Positions 26,820 to 35,865 of a DNA stretch of 64,000 nucleotides are shown in pieces. Both the position numbers and the translations under genes were made by a program. How positions within the stretch are numbered: position 1 is the stretch's first letter; each line of letters begins with the position of its first letter. The DNA lies in the NCBI RefSeq assembly GCF_000768685.1, contig NZ_AVPK01000005.1:1-64000 (forward strand). Direction: 5' to 3'. This stretch comes from Knoellia subterranea KCTC 19937. Lineage in GTDB: Bacteria > Actinomycetota > Actinomycetes > Actinomycetales > Dermatophilaceae. The notes under the pieces are model-generated. The model was not told the DNA's origin. It ran no database searches and was given only the letters and a program-made list of their open reading frames with translations.

Positions 26820-27451
26820 CCGGCCGACCCATCCGCATCGTCGTCGTGGACGACCACCCCGTCGTTCGGGACGGCGTCGCGGCCATGCTGTCGTCGGCAC
26901 CCGACCTCGAGGTGGTCGGACAGGCCGGGAGCGGCCCCGAGGCCGTCGACCTCGCAGCGGTGCTCGACCCGGACGTCGTCGTCATGGATCTGCGGATGCC
27001 GGGTGGCAGCGGTGTCGACGCCGTGCGCGAGATGGGCCGTCGTGGGCTGCGGGCAGCGGCGCTCGTCCTCACGACCTTTGACACGGACTCGGACACGGTC
27101 GCGGCGATCGAGGCGGGTGCGGTGGGCTACCTGCTCAAGGACTCGCCGCCGGAGACCCTCGTCTCTGCCGTCCGCGCCACGGCGGCCGGGGAGACCGTGC
27201 TCTCGCCATCGGTGGCCACCCGGCTCGCATCGCACGTCCGGGCGCCGGCGCGTAGCGCATCGCTCAGTGCGCGCGAACGCGAAGTGCTCGTCCTCGTGGC
27301 CCGGGGCCTGCCGAACCGCAGCATCGCCAAGGAACTCTTCGTCAGCGAGGCCACCGTCAAGACCCACCTCACGCACGTCTTCGAGAAGCTGAGGGCGTCA
27401 GACCGGGCAGCAGCCGTCGCAGCGGGTTACGAGCGCGGCATCCTCGGCTGA
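26816..27451 (+). CDS. NarL/LuxR-type response regulator
   Basis: The 211-residue regulator has a receiver domain (VVDDHPVVRDG; phospho-Asp in VVVMDLRMPG; GYLLKDSPPE) and a LuxR-type HTH (about 145-205, LSAREREVLVLVARGLPNRSIAKELFVSEATVKTHL). It is last in the ABC-2/kinase operon. A gap of 83 nt with no obvious terminator precedes the next ABC exporter gene. Confidence 0.92.
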   Translation: MTGRPIRIVVVDDHPVVRDGVAAMLSSAPDLEVVGQAGSGPEAVDLAAVLDPDVVVMDLRMPGGSGVDAVREMGRRGLRAAALVLTTFDTDSDTVAAIEAGAVGYLLKDSPPETLVSAVRATAAGETVLSPSVATRLASHVRAPARSASLSAREREVLVLVARGLPNRSIAKELFVSEATVKTHLTHVFEKLRASDRAAAVAAGYERGILG

Positions 27452-27534
27452 GTTCAGTTTCCCGTCTCACGGCGGACCGCCACGTCGAAACTCGGTGGCT
27501 CGGCGTCGGTGCCGGCTTCTACGGTTGGAGGGCG

Positions 27535-29301
27535 ATGCCGACACTCTCCTGGCCCTACGCCCTCGAGGCCGATGCCACTCCCCCGACAGACGCCGACCGA
27601 CTCCTCCTCTGGCTCGTTCGGCGACAGTGGCGCACCATCGTGGCGGGCGCCGCGTTCGGCATCCCGTGGATGCTCTCGATTGCGCTCGTGCCGGCGTCCA
27701 TCGGCAAGGCGATCGACGACGGGATCGTCGCGCGCGACGGTCGGGCGCTGCTGTTCTGGGCCGGCGTCATCCTCGCGATGGGTCTCGTCAGCGCGGCGAC
27801 GACCAACCTGCGGCACTGGTTCGCGGTGAGCAACTGGCTGTTCGCGTCGTTCCGCTCGGCCATCGTCACCGATCGCGCCATCCGACGGACCGGTCCTGCG
27901 CTCACCCGGGAGAAGCCGGCGGGAGAGGTGCTCACGGCCTATGCCAACGACTTCTGGCGGATGGGCATGGTGTTCGACGTGTCCGCGCGGTTCGCCGGAG
28001 CCATCGCGAGCTTCACCGTCGTGTCGATCATCCTGCTGAGCGGGTCGCTGACGCTCGGTCTCGTCATGCTCATCGGAGGGCCTCTGCTCCTGGCGTCACT
28101 CTCGCTCGTCATGCGCCCGCTCCAGAAGCGGCAGGCGGCTCAGCGCGAGGAGGCCGGTCGCCTCACGGCGCTCGGCGCCGACACCGTCACCGGTCTGCGC
28201 GTCCTGCGGGGCGTCGGCGGTGAGGAGAACTTCCTGACCCGGTATGCCGGTCAGTCCGGTCGCGTCCGCTCCGCCGGTGTGCGTCTGGCCGGCGTTCAGG
28301 CCGTGCTCGATGCGGCCCAGGTGTTGTTGCCCGGTGTGTTCGTCGTGGTCGTGACCGGGCTGGGCGCACACCTCGCCGTGGCGGGTGACATCTCACCCGG
28401 GCAGCTCGTGGCGTTCTACGGCTACACGGCATTCCTCACGATGCCGCTGCGGACGGCGACCGAGTTCGTCAACAAGCTCATCACCTCACGTGTCATGGCC
28501 AAGCGCGTCGCCTCGATCCTCGAGGCCCAGCCCGACCACCCGAAAACCGCGACTGATTGCCCGGTTGGGACGGCGAGCGCCAGCGAGTTGTCCCAACCGG
28601 GCAATCAGTCGCGAGACAGGGGCAGTGGGGTGCTCACCGACCCGGTCTCGGGTGTCCAGATCCAACCCGGCGAGCTCACGGCGCTCGTCTCGGCGCGCCC
28701 CGAGGAGACCGCGGAGATCGCGGCTCGCCTCGGCCGGACCGTCCCTGGGCGCCACGGAGTGACGTGGGGCGACGCCTCGCTCGATGACCTCCCGATCGAC
28801 GTCGTGCGCGCCAACATCGTTGTCTCCGAGGCGGATCCGCACCTGTTCAGCGGACCGCTGCGTCGCGAGCTCGGCGTTCCCACGGGTGACGACGAAGCCC
28901 TCCTCGCAGCCCTCCACACGGCCGATGCAGCCGACGTCATCGACTCCATCGACGGAGGGCTCGACGGTGAGATCGAGGAGCGCGGACGGTCCCTCTCGGG
29001 AGGTCAGCGCCAACGTCTCGCCCTGACCCGTGCCCTGCTGCGCGACCCCGCCGTCCTCGTCCTCGTCGAGCCCACGAGCGCCGTCGACGCGCACACCGAG
29101 GCTCGCATCGCCGAGCGAATTCCCAAGCACCGCAACGGTTCCACGACCGTCATCGTCACCGCGAGTCCCCTCGTCCTCGACCGCGCGGATCGCATCCTCG
29201 TCGTCGAGGACGGCAAGGTGACCACCCACGGAACGCACCGAGACCTCGTGCGCAACAACCCGGCATACCGACGCATCGTCCTGCGCGGAGAGGAGGACTG
29301 A
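27535..29301 (+). CDS. Heterodimeric ABC exporter half 1 (degenerate Walker A/B)
   Basis: The 588-residue half-transporter has six membrane helices (about 30-310) and an ATPase domain (about 365-588). Walker A is degenerate: the segment 385-392 reads VSARPEET, with Glu391 in the lysine position. Walker B is VLVLVEPTS with Val511 replacing Asp, though Glu512 remains. The signature LSGGQ (487-491) is intact. The partner half has the opposite defects, so only one composite ATP site can be complete. Residues about 338-360, between the membrane and ATPase domains, are encoded by a 66-bp palindromic insertion. TACGGT lies 9 nt before ATG 27535. Substrate unknown. Confidence 0.85.
   Translation: MPTLSWPYALEADATPPTDADRLLLWLVRRQWRTIVAGAAFGIPWMLSIALVPASIGKAIDDGIVARDGRALLFWAGVILAMGLVSAATTNLRHWFAVSNWLFASFRSAIVTDRAIRRTGPALTREKPAGEVLTAYANDFWRMGMVFDVSARFAGAIASFTVVSIILLSGSLTLGLVMLIGGPLLLASLSLVMRPLQKRQAAQREEAGRLTALGADTVTGLRVLRGVGGEENFLTRYAGQSGRVRSAGVRLAGVQAVLDAAQVLLPGVFVVVVTGLGAHLAVAGDISPGQLVAFYGYTAFLTMPLRTATEFVNKLITSRVMAKRVASILEAQPDHPKTATDCPVGTASASELSQPGNQSRDRGSGVLTDPVSGVQIQPGELTALVSARPEETAEIAARLGRTVPGRHGVTWGDASLDDLPIDVVRANIVVSEADPHLFSGPLRRELGVPTGDDEALLAALHTADAADVIDSIDGGLDGEIEERGRSLSGGQRQRLALTRALLRDPAVLVLVEPTSAVDAHTEARIAERIPKHRNGSTTVIVTASPLVLDRADRILVVEDGKVTTHGTHRDLVRNNPAYRRIVLRGEED
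28548..28613. repeat. Perfect 24-bp-arm palindrome, in frame in an ABC transporter gene
   Basis: Arms 28548-28571 and 28590-28613 are perfectly complementary with an 18-nt centre. The 66-bp element is an exact multiple of three and encodes a hydrophilic linker (TDCPVG...QPGNQSRD) between transporter domains. Its arm shares ACTNATTGCCC with the intergenic palindrome at 54979-55057. It behaves like the palindromic elements inserted in frame in Rickettsia genes. Confidence 0.85.
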
Positions 29302-29302
29302 C

Positions 29303-31087
29303 ATGACCCCGATCCTCAGCCAGATCGGCGAAGTCGACCACGCGAAGCGGTCGCTGCCGATCGCCACGCGGCAGACGGTCATCGCCCACACGCGGGTCCT
29401 CCTGCGCGACCACCGACGCCCTCTCCTGTGGGTGCTCGGCCTGCACGGACTCGCCGCGCTCGTGGGGCTCGTCGGCCCGTGGGTCATCGGCCAGATCGTC
29501 CAGGAAGTGACCCATGGCGGCGCGAGCCTGAGCCGGATCGACCTCCTCATCGCCGTCCTCGTCGGCGCGATCGTCGCCCAGACCGTGCTGACGTGGTTCG
29601 CACGGCGGGCGGCGTTCATCCTGTCCGAGCACGTCTTCGCGCGGCTGCGTGAGGACTTCGTCCGCGACGCCGTGCGCCTCCCGCTGTCGACGCTCGAACG
29701 GGCCGGCACCGGCGACCTCGTCGCTCGCACGACCAACGACATCGAGGCAATGACGCACGTCATCCGCTTCGGCATCCCGGCCATCGTCGTCTCCGTCATG
29801 ACGGTCACCGCGACCGTCGTGGCGGCCATCGTCACGTCTCCCTTGGCCGCGCTCGCCCTCCTCACTCCGCTGATCGTCCACATCCCCTCGAGCGCCTGGT
29901 ACCTCAAGCGCGCCGGCAAGGTCTACCTCTGGGAGCACGCGGCGTACGCCCGGCTCAATTCCGTTGGCGCAGAGACGATCGAGGGCCTGCGGACCATGGA
30001 CAACCTCAGCCTGGCCACGAGCCGGGGCGAGCGTTTCGACGAGGCCCTCGACGAGGCAGGACGCGCCGAGCGACTCGGCGTGCGGCTGCGACTGCGGTGG
30101 TTCCCGTGGCTCGAGATCGGCTTCTTCCTGCCGATCGCCGTCTCGGTCCTGTGGGGCGGGTGGCTCGCCTGGAACGGCCACATCTCCATCGGTGCCGCGA
30201 CGGCCGTGACGCTCTACATCCAGCAGATGCTCGACCCACTCGGCGACCTCATCAGCTGGCTCGACGAGATCCAGTTCGCCGCGACATCGCTGTCCCGCGT
30301 GCTCGGCGTCGGCGAGGTCCCGCCCGACCGCGTCGCCACCGGCGAGAAGCCCCGTGGCGAGACGATCGAGGTCGACGACGTCCGCTACTCCTACCGCTCC
30401 GGCCGCGACGTCCTCCACGGCGTCTCGCTCACGCTGCAGCCCGGCGAACGCCTCGCCATCGTCGGTCCGTCCGGCGCCGGCAAGTCGACCCTCGGGCGCC
30501 TCCTCGCGGGCATCGACGCACCGCGCACCGGTCGCGTGACCGTCGGCGGCGTGCCGCTCGTCGACCTCACCCTCACCGAGTTGCGTGGCGAGGTCGCGCT
30601 CGTCACCCAGGAGCACCACGTCTTCGTCGGGACCGTCGCGGAGAACCTCCGCCTTCCGCGTCCCGGCGCCTCCGATGAGGACCTGTATGCCGTCCTCTCG
30701 GCTGTCGATGCCGACGCCTGGGTGCGTGCGTTGCCGGAGGGACTCGAGACGACCGTGGGATCGGGTGGGCACACGCTGACCGAGGCGCAGGCGCAGCAGC
30801 TCGCGCTGGCTCGGCTCGTCCTCGCCGACCCACACACCCTCGTCCTCGACGAGGCGACGTCGCTGCTCGACCCGCGCGCGGCACGACACCTCGAGCGGTC
30901 GCTGGCGGCCGTCACGCAGGGACGCACGGTGGTGGCAATCGCGCACCGTCTCCACACGGCATACGACGCCGATCGGGTCTGTGTCGTCGAGGACGGGACG
31001 ATCACCGAACTCGGGACCCACGATGAGTTGATGGCACGTGACGGGGCGTATGCGGCCCTGTGGCGGGCGTGGCGGGATGAAGACTGA
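29303..31087 (+). CDS. Heterodimeric ABC exporter half 2 (degenerate signature motif)
   Basis: The 594-residue half-transporter has six membrane helices (about 45-320) and an ATPase domain (about 350-590). Walker A GPSGAGKS (388-395) and Walker B LVLDEATS (D516/E517) are intact, but the signature is LTEAQ (492-496) instead of LSGGQ. With half 1 it gives one complete ATP site (its Walker A/B with the partner's LSGGQ) and one dead site. ATG 29303 follows GGAGAGGAGG. The start is 1 nt after the partner's stop. Confidence 0.88.
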   Translation: MTPILSQIGEVDHAKRSLPIATRQTVIAHTRVLLRDHRRPLLWVLGLHGLAALVGLVGPWVIGQIVQEVTHGGASLSRIDLLIAVLVGAIVAQTVLTWFARRAAFILSEHVFARLREDFVRDAVRLPLSTLERAGTGDLVARTTNDIEAMTHVIRFGIPAIVVSVMTVTATVVAAIVTSPLAALALLTPLIVHIPSSAWYLKRAGKVYLWEHAAYARLNSVGAETIEGLRTMDNLSLATSRGERFDEALDEAGRAERLGVRLRLRWFPWLEIGFFLPIAVSVLWGGWLAWNGHISIGAATAVTLYIQQMLDPLGDLISWLDEIQFAATSLSRVLGVGEVPPDRVATGEKPRGETIEVDDVRYSYRSGRDVLHGVSLTLQPGERLAIVGPSGAGKSTLGRLLAGIDAPRTGRVTVGGVPLVDLTLTELRGEVALVTQEHHVFVGTVAENLRLPRPGASDEDLYAVLSAVDADAWVRALPEGLETTVGSGGHTLTEAQAQQLALARLVLADPHTLVLDEATSLLDPRAARHLERSLAAVTQGRTVVAIAHRLHTAYDADRVCVVEDGTITELGTHDELMARDGAYAALWRAWRDED

Positions 31088-31100
31088 GCGCGGCTGAGGG

Positions 31101-32906
31101 TTAGACCGTTCGCACGAGCGGCATGCCGAGGTCGACCCCCGAGCCGTTGAGCGCGCGCACCTCGGGCACTGCCGGGTTCCGGGCTTCAGCGGGCTCGACG
31201 CGCTGGTATCCCTCACCCTGCACCGGTCGCGCGTCAGCCTCACCACGGTTGGGCCAGAACGACATCGCCCGCTCCGCCTGCGCCGTGATCGTGAGCGACG
31301 GGTTGACCCCGAGGTTGGCCGAGACCGCAGAACCGTCGGTGACGGAGATGCCCGGATGTCCCCACACACGGTGATAGGCATCGATGACGCCCGTCTCCGG
31401 TGAGTCCGAGATCGGCACCCCACCGAGGAAGTGCGCAGTGAGCGGGATGTCGAAGACCTCCGGCCACGACCCACCGGCCACCGCGTAGTCGCCGGTGAGG
31501 GCGCCGAGCCGTTCGGCCACCGCCGTCATCGACTCGTGCCCCGACTTGATGAAGGTCGGGTTCGGTTCGCCGTGCCCCTGGCGGGATGTGAGGCGGCGCC
31601 GCCCGAAGAGGCCCTTGCGCCCGGAGACGTGCAGCGAGTTGTCGCGGCTCTGCATGACGAGCCCGATGATCGTGCGCTCACTCCAGCGCAGCGGCCACGG
31701 GAAGAGCTTGATGAGCGCCTGCGGGTCGCGCACGAGCTGGACGAGGAACTCCAGCGGGCGCGGCCGACCCGTGTCGCCGGGAACCATCAGCGTCGACAGC
31801 AGGCCCATCGCGTTGGAGCCGCGCCCGTAGCGGACGTTCTCGACGTGCGTGTCCGCGTCCGGGTGGAACGACGCCGTGATCGCGATCCCGTCGGCGAGGC
31901 CGGCCTCGGGGCTGACGTGCTGCGTCATCGCACCGAGCAGCGCCTCACTGTTGGTCCGCGTGAGGTAGCCCAACCGGTCGGACAGCCGCGGCAGCTCACC
32001 CTCGTCGCGCATCGCGTGGAGCAGCGTCTGCGTGCCCCACGTGCCGGCGGCGACGACGACGTGGCGAGCCGTGATGACCCGCGGGTCCTTGCCCGGGACG
32101 GGACCGGTGCGCTCGTGGAGAACGCGATAAATCTCTCCGTCGTATGCCGGCCCGCTGGCTTCCGTGCCCGGCACGACTCCCAGCCGGGTCACCGTGCGCA
32201 TGGGCTCGATGACGACACCAAGGCGCTCGGCGAGGTGGAGGTAGTTCTTGCGGAGCGTGTTCTTGGCGCCGTGGCGGCAGCCGACCATGCAGTTGCCGCA
32301 CTGGATGCAGCCGCGCCGCTTCGGCCCGGCACCACCGAAGTACGGGTCGTCGACCTCGACACCCGGCTCGCCGAAGAAGATCCCGACGGGCGTCTTGCGG
32401 AACGTCTCCGGCACGCCCATGTCGTCGGCGACCTCGCGCCAGATCTCCTCGACGGGCCCCTCGCACGGGTTCTCGACGACACCGAGCATCGCGGACGCCG
32501 TCTCGTAGTGCGGCGCCAGCTCGCTCGACCAGTCGGTGATGTGGCCCCACTGCTGGTCGCGGAAGAACGGCTCCGGCGGGATGTACAGCGTGTTGGCGTA
32601 GTTGAGGGACCCACCGCCGACGCCCGCACCGGCGAGAATCATGACGTCGGGCAGGCGGTGGACGCGCTGGATGCCGTAGAGCCCGAGCTGCGGCGCCCAG
32701 AGGTAGTTGCGCAGGTCCCACGAGGTCTTGGCGAAGTCCTCGTCCTCGAAGCGGCGACCCGCCTCGAGCATGTGCACCGAGTAGCCCTTCTCCGCGAGGC
32801 GGAGGGCGGCGACGGAGCCACCAAAGCCAGTGCCGATGACGACGACATCGACGTCGGTCTGGGTGGCGGAGCCGGTGTTGGTGGTGGTGGTGTCAGAGAC
32901 GGTCAC
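31101..32906 (-). CDS. GMC-family FAD oxidoreductase, cholesterol-oxidase-like
   Basis: The 601-residue flavoenzyme has the N-terminal dinucleotide motif VIGTGFGGSVAALRLAEKGYSVHMLEAG, the GMC segment GAGVGGGSLNYAN, a Cys cluster CIQCGNCMVGC (about 245-255) and the C-terminal HFLGGVPISD...GVNPSLTITAQAERA. It resembles actinobacterial ChoD-type proteins that oxidise alcohol groups of sterols or other lipids; the true substrate is unknown. GTG 32906 overlaps the stop of the aldehyde dehydrogenase, so alcohol and aldehyde oxidation may be sequential. It ends 13 nt from the convergent ABC gene with no visible terminator. Confidence 0.8.
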   Translation of the reverse strand: MTVSDTTTTNTGSATQTDVDVVVIGTGFGGSVAALRLAEKGYSVHMLEAGRRFEDEDFAKTSWDLRNYLWAPQLGLYGIQRVHRLPDVMILAGAGVGGGSLNYANTLYIPPEPFFRDQQWGHITDWSSELAPHYETASAMLGVVENPCEGPVEEIWREVADDMGVPETFRKTPVGIFFGEPGVEVDDPYFGGAGPKRRGCIQCGNCMVGCRHGAKNTLRKNYLHLAERLGVVIEPMRTVTRLGVVPGTEASGPAYDGEIYRVLHERTGPVPGKDPRVITARHVVVAAGTWGTQTLLHAMRDEGELPRLSDRLGYLTRTNSEALLGAMTQHVSPEAGLADGIAITASFHPDADTHVENVRYGRGSNAMGLLSTLMVPGDTGRPRPLEFLVQLVRDPQALIKLFPWPLRWSERTIIGLVMQSRDNSLHVSGRKGLFGRRRLTSRQGHGEPNPTFIKSGHESMTAVAERLGALTGDYAVAGGSWPEVFDIPLTAHFLGGVPISDSPETGVIDAYHRVWGHPGISVTDGSAVSANLGVNPSLTITAQAERAMSFWPNRGEADARPVQGEGYQRVEPAEARNPAVPEVRALNGSGVDLGMPLVRTV

Positions 32907-34492
32907 TTGAAACCCAGCGCCTTCATCGCACGCAGCGCCACGGACATGCCCTGGGCGTACTTGTCCTCGGGCACCCCGGGCAGCCCGCCGAAGCCGACGA
33001 GGTGCTGGGCCGTGACGTTCTGGCTCTCGGTGTACTTGAGGATGCCCTCGCGACCGTGCCGACGGCCGATGCCCGACGCCTTCATGCCGCCCATGGGTGC
33101 GCCGACGCTGCCCCACGCCGCGGCATACCCGTCGTTGATGTTGACGGTTCCGGTCTGGATCCGCGACGCGATCTCGCGGCCGCGGCCGACGTCACGGGTC
33201 CACACGGAGGCGTTGAGGCCGTACTCGGTGTCGTTCGCGAAGGCGACGGCCTCGTCGTCGGACCCCACCTCGTAGATCGACACGACCGGGCCGAACGTCT
33301 CGTCATTGCGGCAGGCCATGGTCTCGGTGACCCCACTGAGGACGGTGGGCTCGTGGACGAACGGGCCGATGTCCGGGCGAGCACGGCCACCCGTGAGCAC
33401 GATGGCGCCCTTCGAGCGGGCGTCCTCGACGTGACGGGTCACGGTGTCGAGCTGGCTCTGCCCGACGAGGGAGCCCATGTCGTAGCCGTAGGCGAGGTCG
33501 GTGCCCAGCTTCATCGCTTCGACCGCCTCGACGAACTGGGTGACGAACTCGCCGTAGACGTCGCGGTGCACGAGGAGCCGCTCGGCGCTGATGCACAGCT
33601 GTCCGGCGGAGGCGAAGCAGGCGCGGATGGCGCCCTTGACGGCTCGCGGCACGTCGGCGTCGGCGGCGACGTACATCGCGTTCTTGCCACCAAGCTCGAG
33701 GCTGAAGCCGACGAGCCGCTTGGCCGCGGCCTGGCCGACGACCCGGCCGGTCGGGGTCGAGCCGGTGTAACAGACGTAGTCCGCCTGGTCGACGATCGCC
33801 TGCCCCGTGCTGCTGCCCGGGCCGAGCACGACCTGGAACACGCCCTCGGGGAGCCCTGCCTCGAGGAGGAGCTCGTGGCCGGCGAGCGCCGTGAGCGAGG
33901 ACTGCTGGTCGGGACGCAGCACGACCGCGTTGCCGGCCATGAGCGCGGGCAGGGCGTCGGTGATCGCCAGGCTGAGCGGGTAGTTCCACGGTGAGACGAT
34001 GCCGACGACGCCCTTCGGGCGATGGCCCACGACGGTCTGCGACAGCACCGGGATGCCGCCGGGCACCTTGAGGTCCTTGAGGTATGCCGGCGCCTTGCGG
34101 GCATAGTGCCGCGCGACGATCGCGCAGTCGGCGACCTCTTCGAACGCATGGCTGCGCGCCTTGCCGGCCTCGAGCTGGATGAGGTCGAGCAGCTCGACCT
34201 GCCGCTCGAGCACGAGGTCGTGGAAGCGCAGCAGCACCTTCCCGCGCTGCTCGACGCTCAGTCGCGCCCACGCCCGCTGCGCGGCGCGCGCCGTGGCGAT
34301 GGCGACGGTGACGTCCTGCGGAGTCGACACCGGTAGGGACGCGAGTGGGGCGCCCGTCATCGGCGTGTGGCTGACGTGCTGCTCACCCCCGGGACTGGCC
34401 ACGACGCGCGCGGCGAGCGTGCGAGCGCGAGTCGGGTCCACGGCATACGTGGCGGTGGGGTCGAGCTCCGGGTCTGCGATGACGTCGGCCAT
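32903..34492 (-). CDS. NAD(P)-dependent succinate-semialdehyde dehydrogenase-like enzyme (GabD2 type)
   Basis: The 529-residue aldehyde dehydrogenase has the coenzyme motif TGSTPTGRVVGQ, the general base in LELGGKNAM and the catalytic Cys in ASAGQLCISAERL. Length and the PWNYPL...MAGNAVVLRPDQQSS segment match actinobacterial GabD2. It is upstream of and coupled to the GMC oxidoreductase, so in this strain it may oxidise the aldehyde that enzyme makes. ATG 34492 is set by a -10 box 6 nt upstream. Confidence 0.85.
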   Translation of the reverse strand: MADVIADPELDPTATYAVDPTRARTLAARVVASPGGEQHVSHTPMTGAPLASLPVSTPQDVTVAIATARAAQRAWARLSVEQRGKVLLRFHDLVLERQVELLDLIQLEAGKARSHAFEEVADCAIVARHYARKAPAYLKDLKVPGGIPVLSQTVVGHRPKGVVGIVSPWNYPLSLAITDALPALMAGNAVVLRPDQQSSLTALAGHELLLEAGLPEGVFQVVLGPGSSTGQAIVDQADYVCYTGSTPTGRVVGQAAAKRLVGFSLELGGKNAMYVAADADVPRAVKGAIRACFASAGQLCISAERLLVHRDVYGEFVTQFVEAVEAMKLGTDLAYGYDMGSLVGQSQLDTVTRHVEDARSKGAIVLTGGRARPDIGPFVHEPTVLSGVTETMACRNDETFGPVVSIYEVGSDDEAVAFANDTEYGLNASVWTRDVGRGREIASRIQTGTVNINDGYAAAWGSVGAPMGGMKASGIGRRHGREGILKYTESQNVTAQHLVGFGGLPGVPEDKYAQGMSVALRAMKALGFK

Positions 34493-34498
34493 TACCGC

Positions 34499-34504
34499 AG
34501 AGTA
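34499..34504 (-). promoter_or_regulatory. -10 box TACTCT for a leaderless aldehyde dehydrogenase transcript
   Basis: TACTCT on the minus strand is 6 nt before ATG 34492. A TTGTCG lies further upstream with 15-nt spacing, which is short for a -35. Confidence 0.45.
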
Positions 34505-34601
34505 ACCAGAAGTTCACACCGACAACAGACCCTGCCCATGAGACGTGCGACCCACTGAGCGGCACCCCCCGCTGGCCCGCCGTCGGAGGCGCGTGTCGTG
34601 G

Positions 34602-35723
34602 TCAGTCGGCGTCGTAGGGCGCGACGACAACCTCGACGCGCTGGAAGTCCTTGAGCTCGGTGTAGCCGGTCGTCGCCATCGCGCGACGCAGGGCTCCGAC
34701 GAGGTTCGTCGTGCCGTCGGCGACGCGGCTCGGTCCGAAGAGGACCTCCTCCATCGACGCGACCGCACCGACCTCGACGCGCTCACCGCGCGGCAACTCC
34801 GGGTGGTGCGCCTCGGCGCCCCAGTGGAAGCCGCGCCCGGGAGCCTCCGTGGCCCGGGCCAGCGCGGCGCCCAGCATGACGGCGTCAGAGCCGCAGGCGA
34901 TCGCCTTGACGATGTCGCCGCTCGTGCCGACACCACCATCGGCAATGACGTGGACGTAGCGGCCGCCGCTCTCGTCGAGGTAGTCACGACGCGCGGCCGC
35001 GACGTCGGCGATGGCGGAGGCCATGGGCGCATGGATGCCGAGGGTGCGGCGGGTCGTGTGTGCGGCTCCGCCACCGAAGCCGACGAGGACACCAGCAGCG
35101 CCCGTGCGCATGAGGTGCAGTGCCGCCGAGTAGGAGGCCGCGCCGCCGACGATGACGGGGACGTCAAGCTCGTAGATGAAGCGCTTGAGGTTGAGCGGTT
35201 CGGCGCGGCTCGAGACGTGCTCGGCGGAGACGGTCGTGCCGCGGATGACGAAGAGGTCGACGCCGGCATCGACGACGGTCTTCCACAGCTGCTGGGTGCG
35301 CTGCGGGGTGAGGGCACCGGCCACGGTCACACCGGCCTCGCGGATCTCGCGCAGGCGCTCGACGATGAGCTCGGGGACGATGTCGGCCTGGTAGATCTCC
35401 TGCATCCGCGCCGTCGCGAGGGCCGGCTCGAGTGTGGCGATCTCGGCGAGGAGCGGGGCCGGGTCCTCGTAGCGGGTCCACAGGCCCTCGAGGTCGAGGA
35501 CGGGAAGGCCGCCGTGCTTGCCGAAGGCCACTGCGGTCTCGGGCGACATCACCGAGTCCATCGGGGCGGCGATGACCGGGAGGTCGAAGTGGTAGGCGTC
35601 GATCTGCCAGCCGACGTTCACCTCTTCGGGGTCGCGCGTGCGCCGGGACGGCACCACCGCCACGTCGTCGAAGGAGTAGGCGCGTCGGGCCCGCTTGCCA
35701 CGTCCGATCTCGATCTCGTTCAC
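34602..35723 (-). CDS. guaB3: GuaB3 family IMP-dehydrogenase-related protein
   Basis: The 373-residue protein begins EIEIGRGKRARRAYSFDDVAVVPSRRTRDPEEV, the signature of the actinobacterial GuaB3 family, and lacks CBS domains. In the loop where GuaB has GPGSICTTR, this protein has FGGGAAHTTRR: the catalytic cysteine position is His by my alignment. The phosphate-binding ADGGVGTSGD and MLGAALARA are kept. It is probably involved in guanine nucleotide metabolism, but enzymatic activity is not assured. Canonical guaB is also in this window. GTG 35723 has TAGGCT 7 nt upstream. Confidence 0.9.
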   Translation of the reverse strand: MNEIEIGRGKRARRAYSFDDVAVVPSRRTRDPEEVNVGWQIDAYHFDLPVIAAPMDSVMSPETAVAFGKHGGLPVLDLEGLWTRYEDPAPLLAEIATLEPALATARMQEIYQADIVPELIVERLREIREAGVTVAGALTPQRTQQLWKTVVDAGVDLFVIRGTTVSAEHVSSRAEPLNLKRFIYELDVPVIVGGAASYSAALHLMRTGAAGVLVGFGGGAAHTTRRTLGIHAPMASAIADVAAARRDYLDESGGRYVHVIADGGVGTSGDIVKAIACGSDAVMLGAALARATEAPGRGFHWGAEAHHPELPRGERVEVGAVASMEEVLFGPSRVADGTTNLVGALRRAMATTGYTELKDFQRVEVVVAPYDAD

Positions 35724-35730
35724 GCGGTGC

Positions 35731-35736
35731 AGCCTA
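35731..35736 (-). promoter_or_regulatory. -10 box TAGGCT for leaderless guaB3
   Basis: TAGGCT on the minus strand is 7 nt before GTG 35723. The same hexamer precedes guaA at 6 nt, so the two purine genes have matching core promoters. Confidence 0.5.
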
Positions 35737-35865
35737 TCTGCGCGCGCGGGAATAACAGATTGGCGTCGAAGGTTGGGCGAGGAGCACAATGTCTGCTGCG
35801 GGCGATCCCGCATGCCGGCAGCGTCGCCGACCTCCCACCAATCCTTCGGCTCTGAGGAGCTTCGT

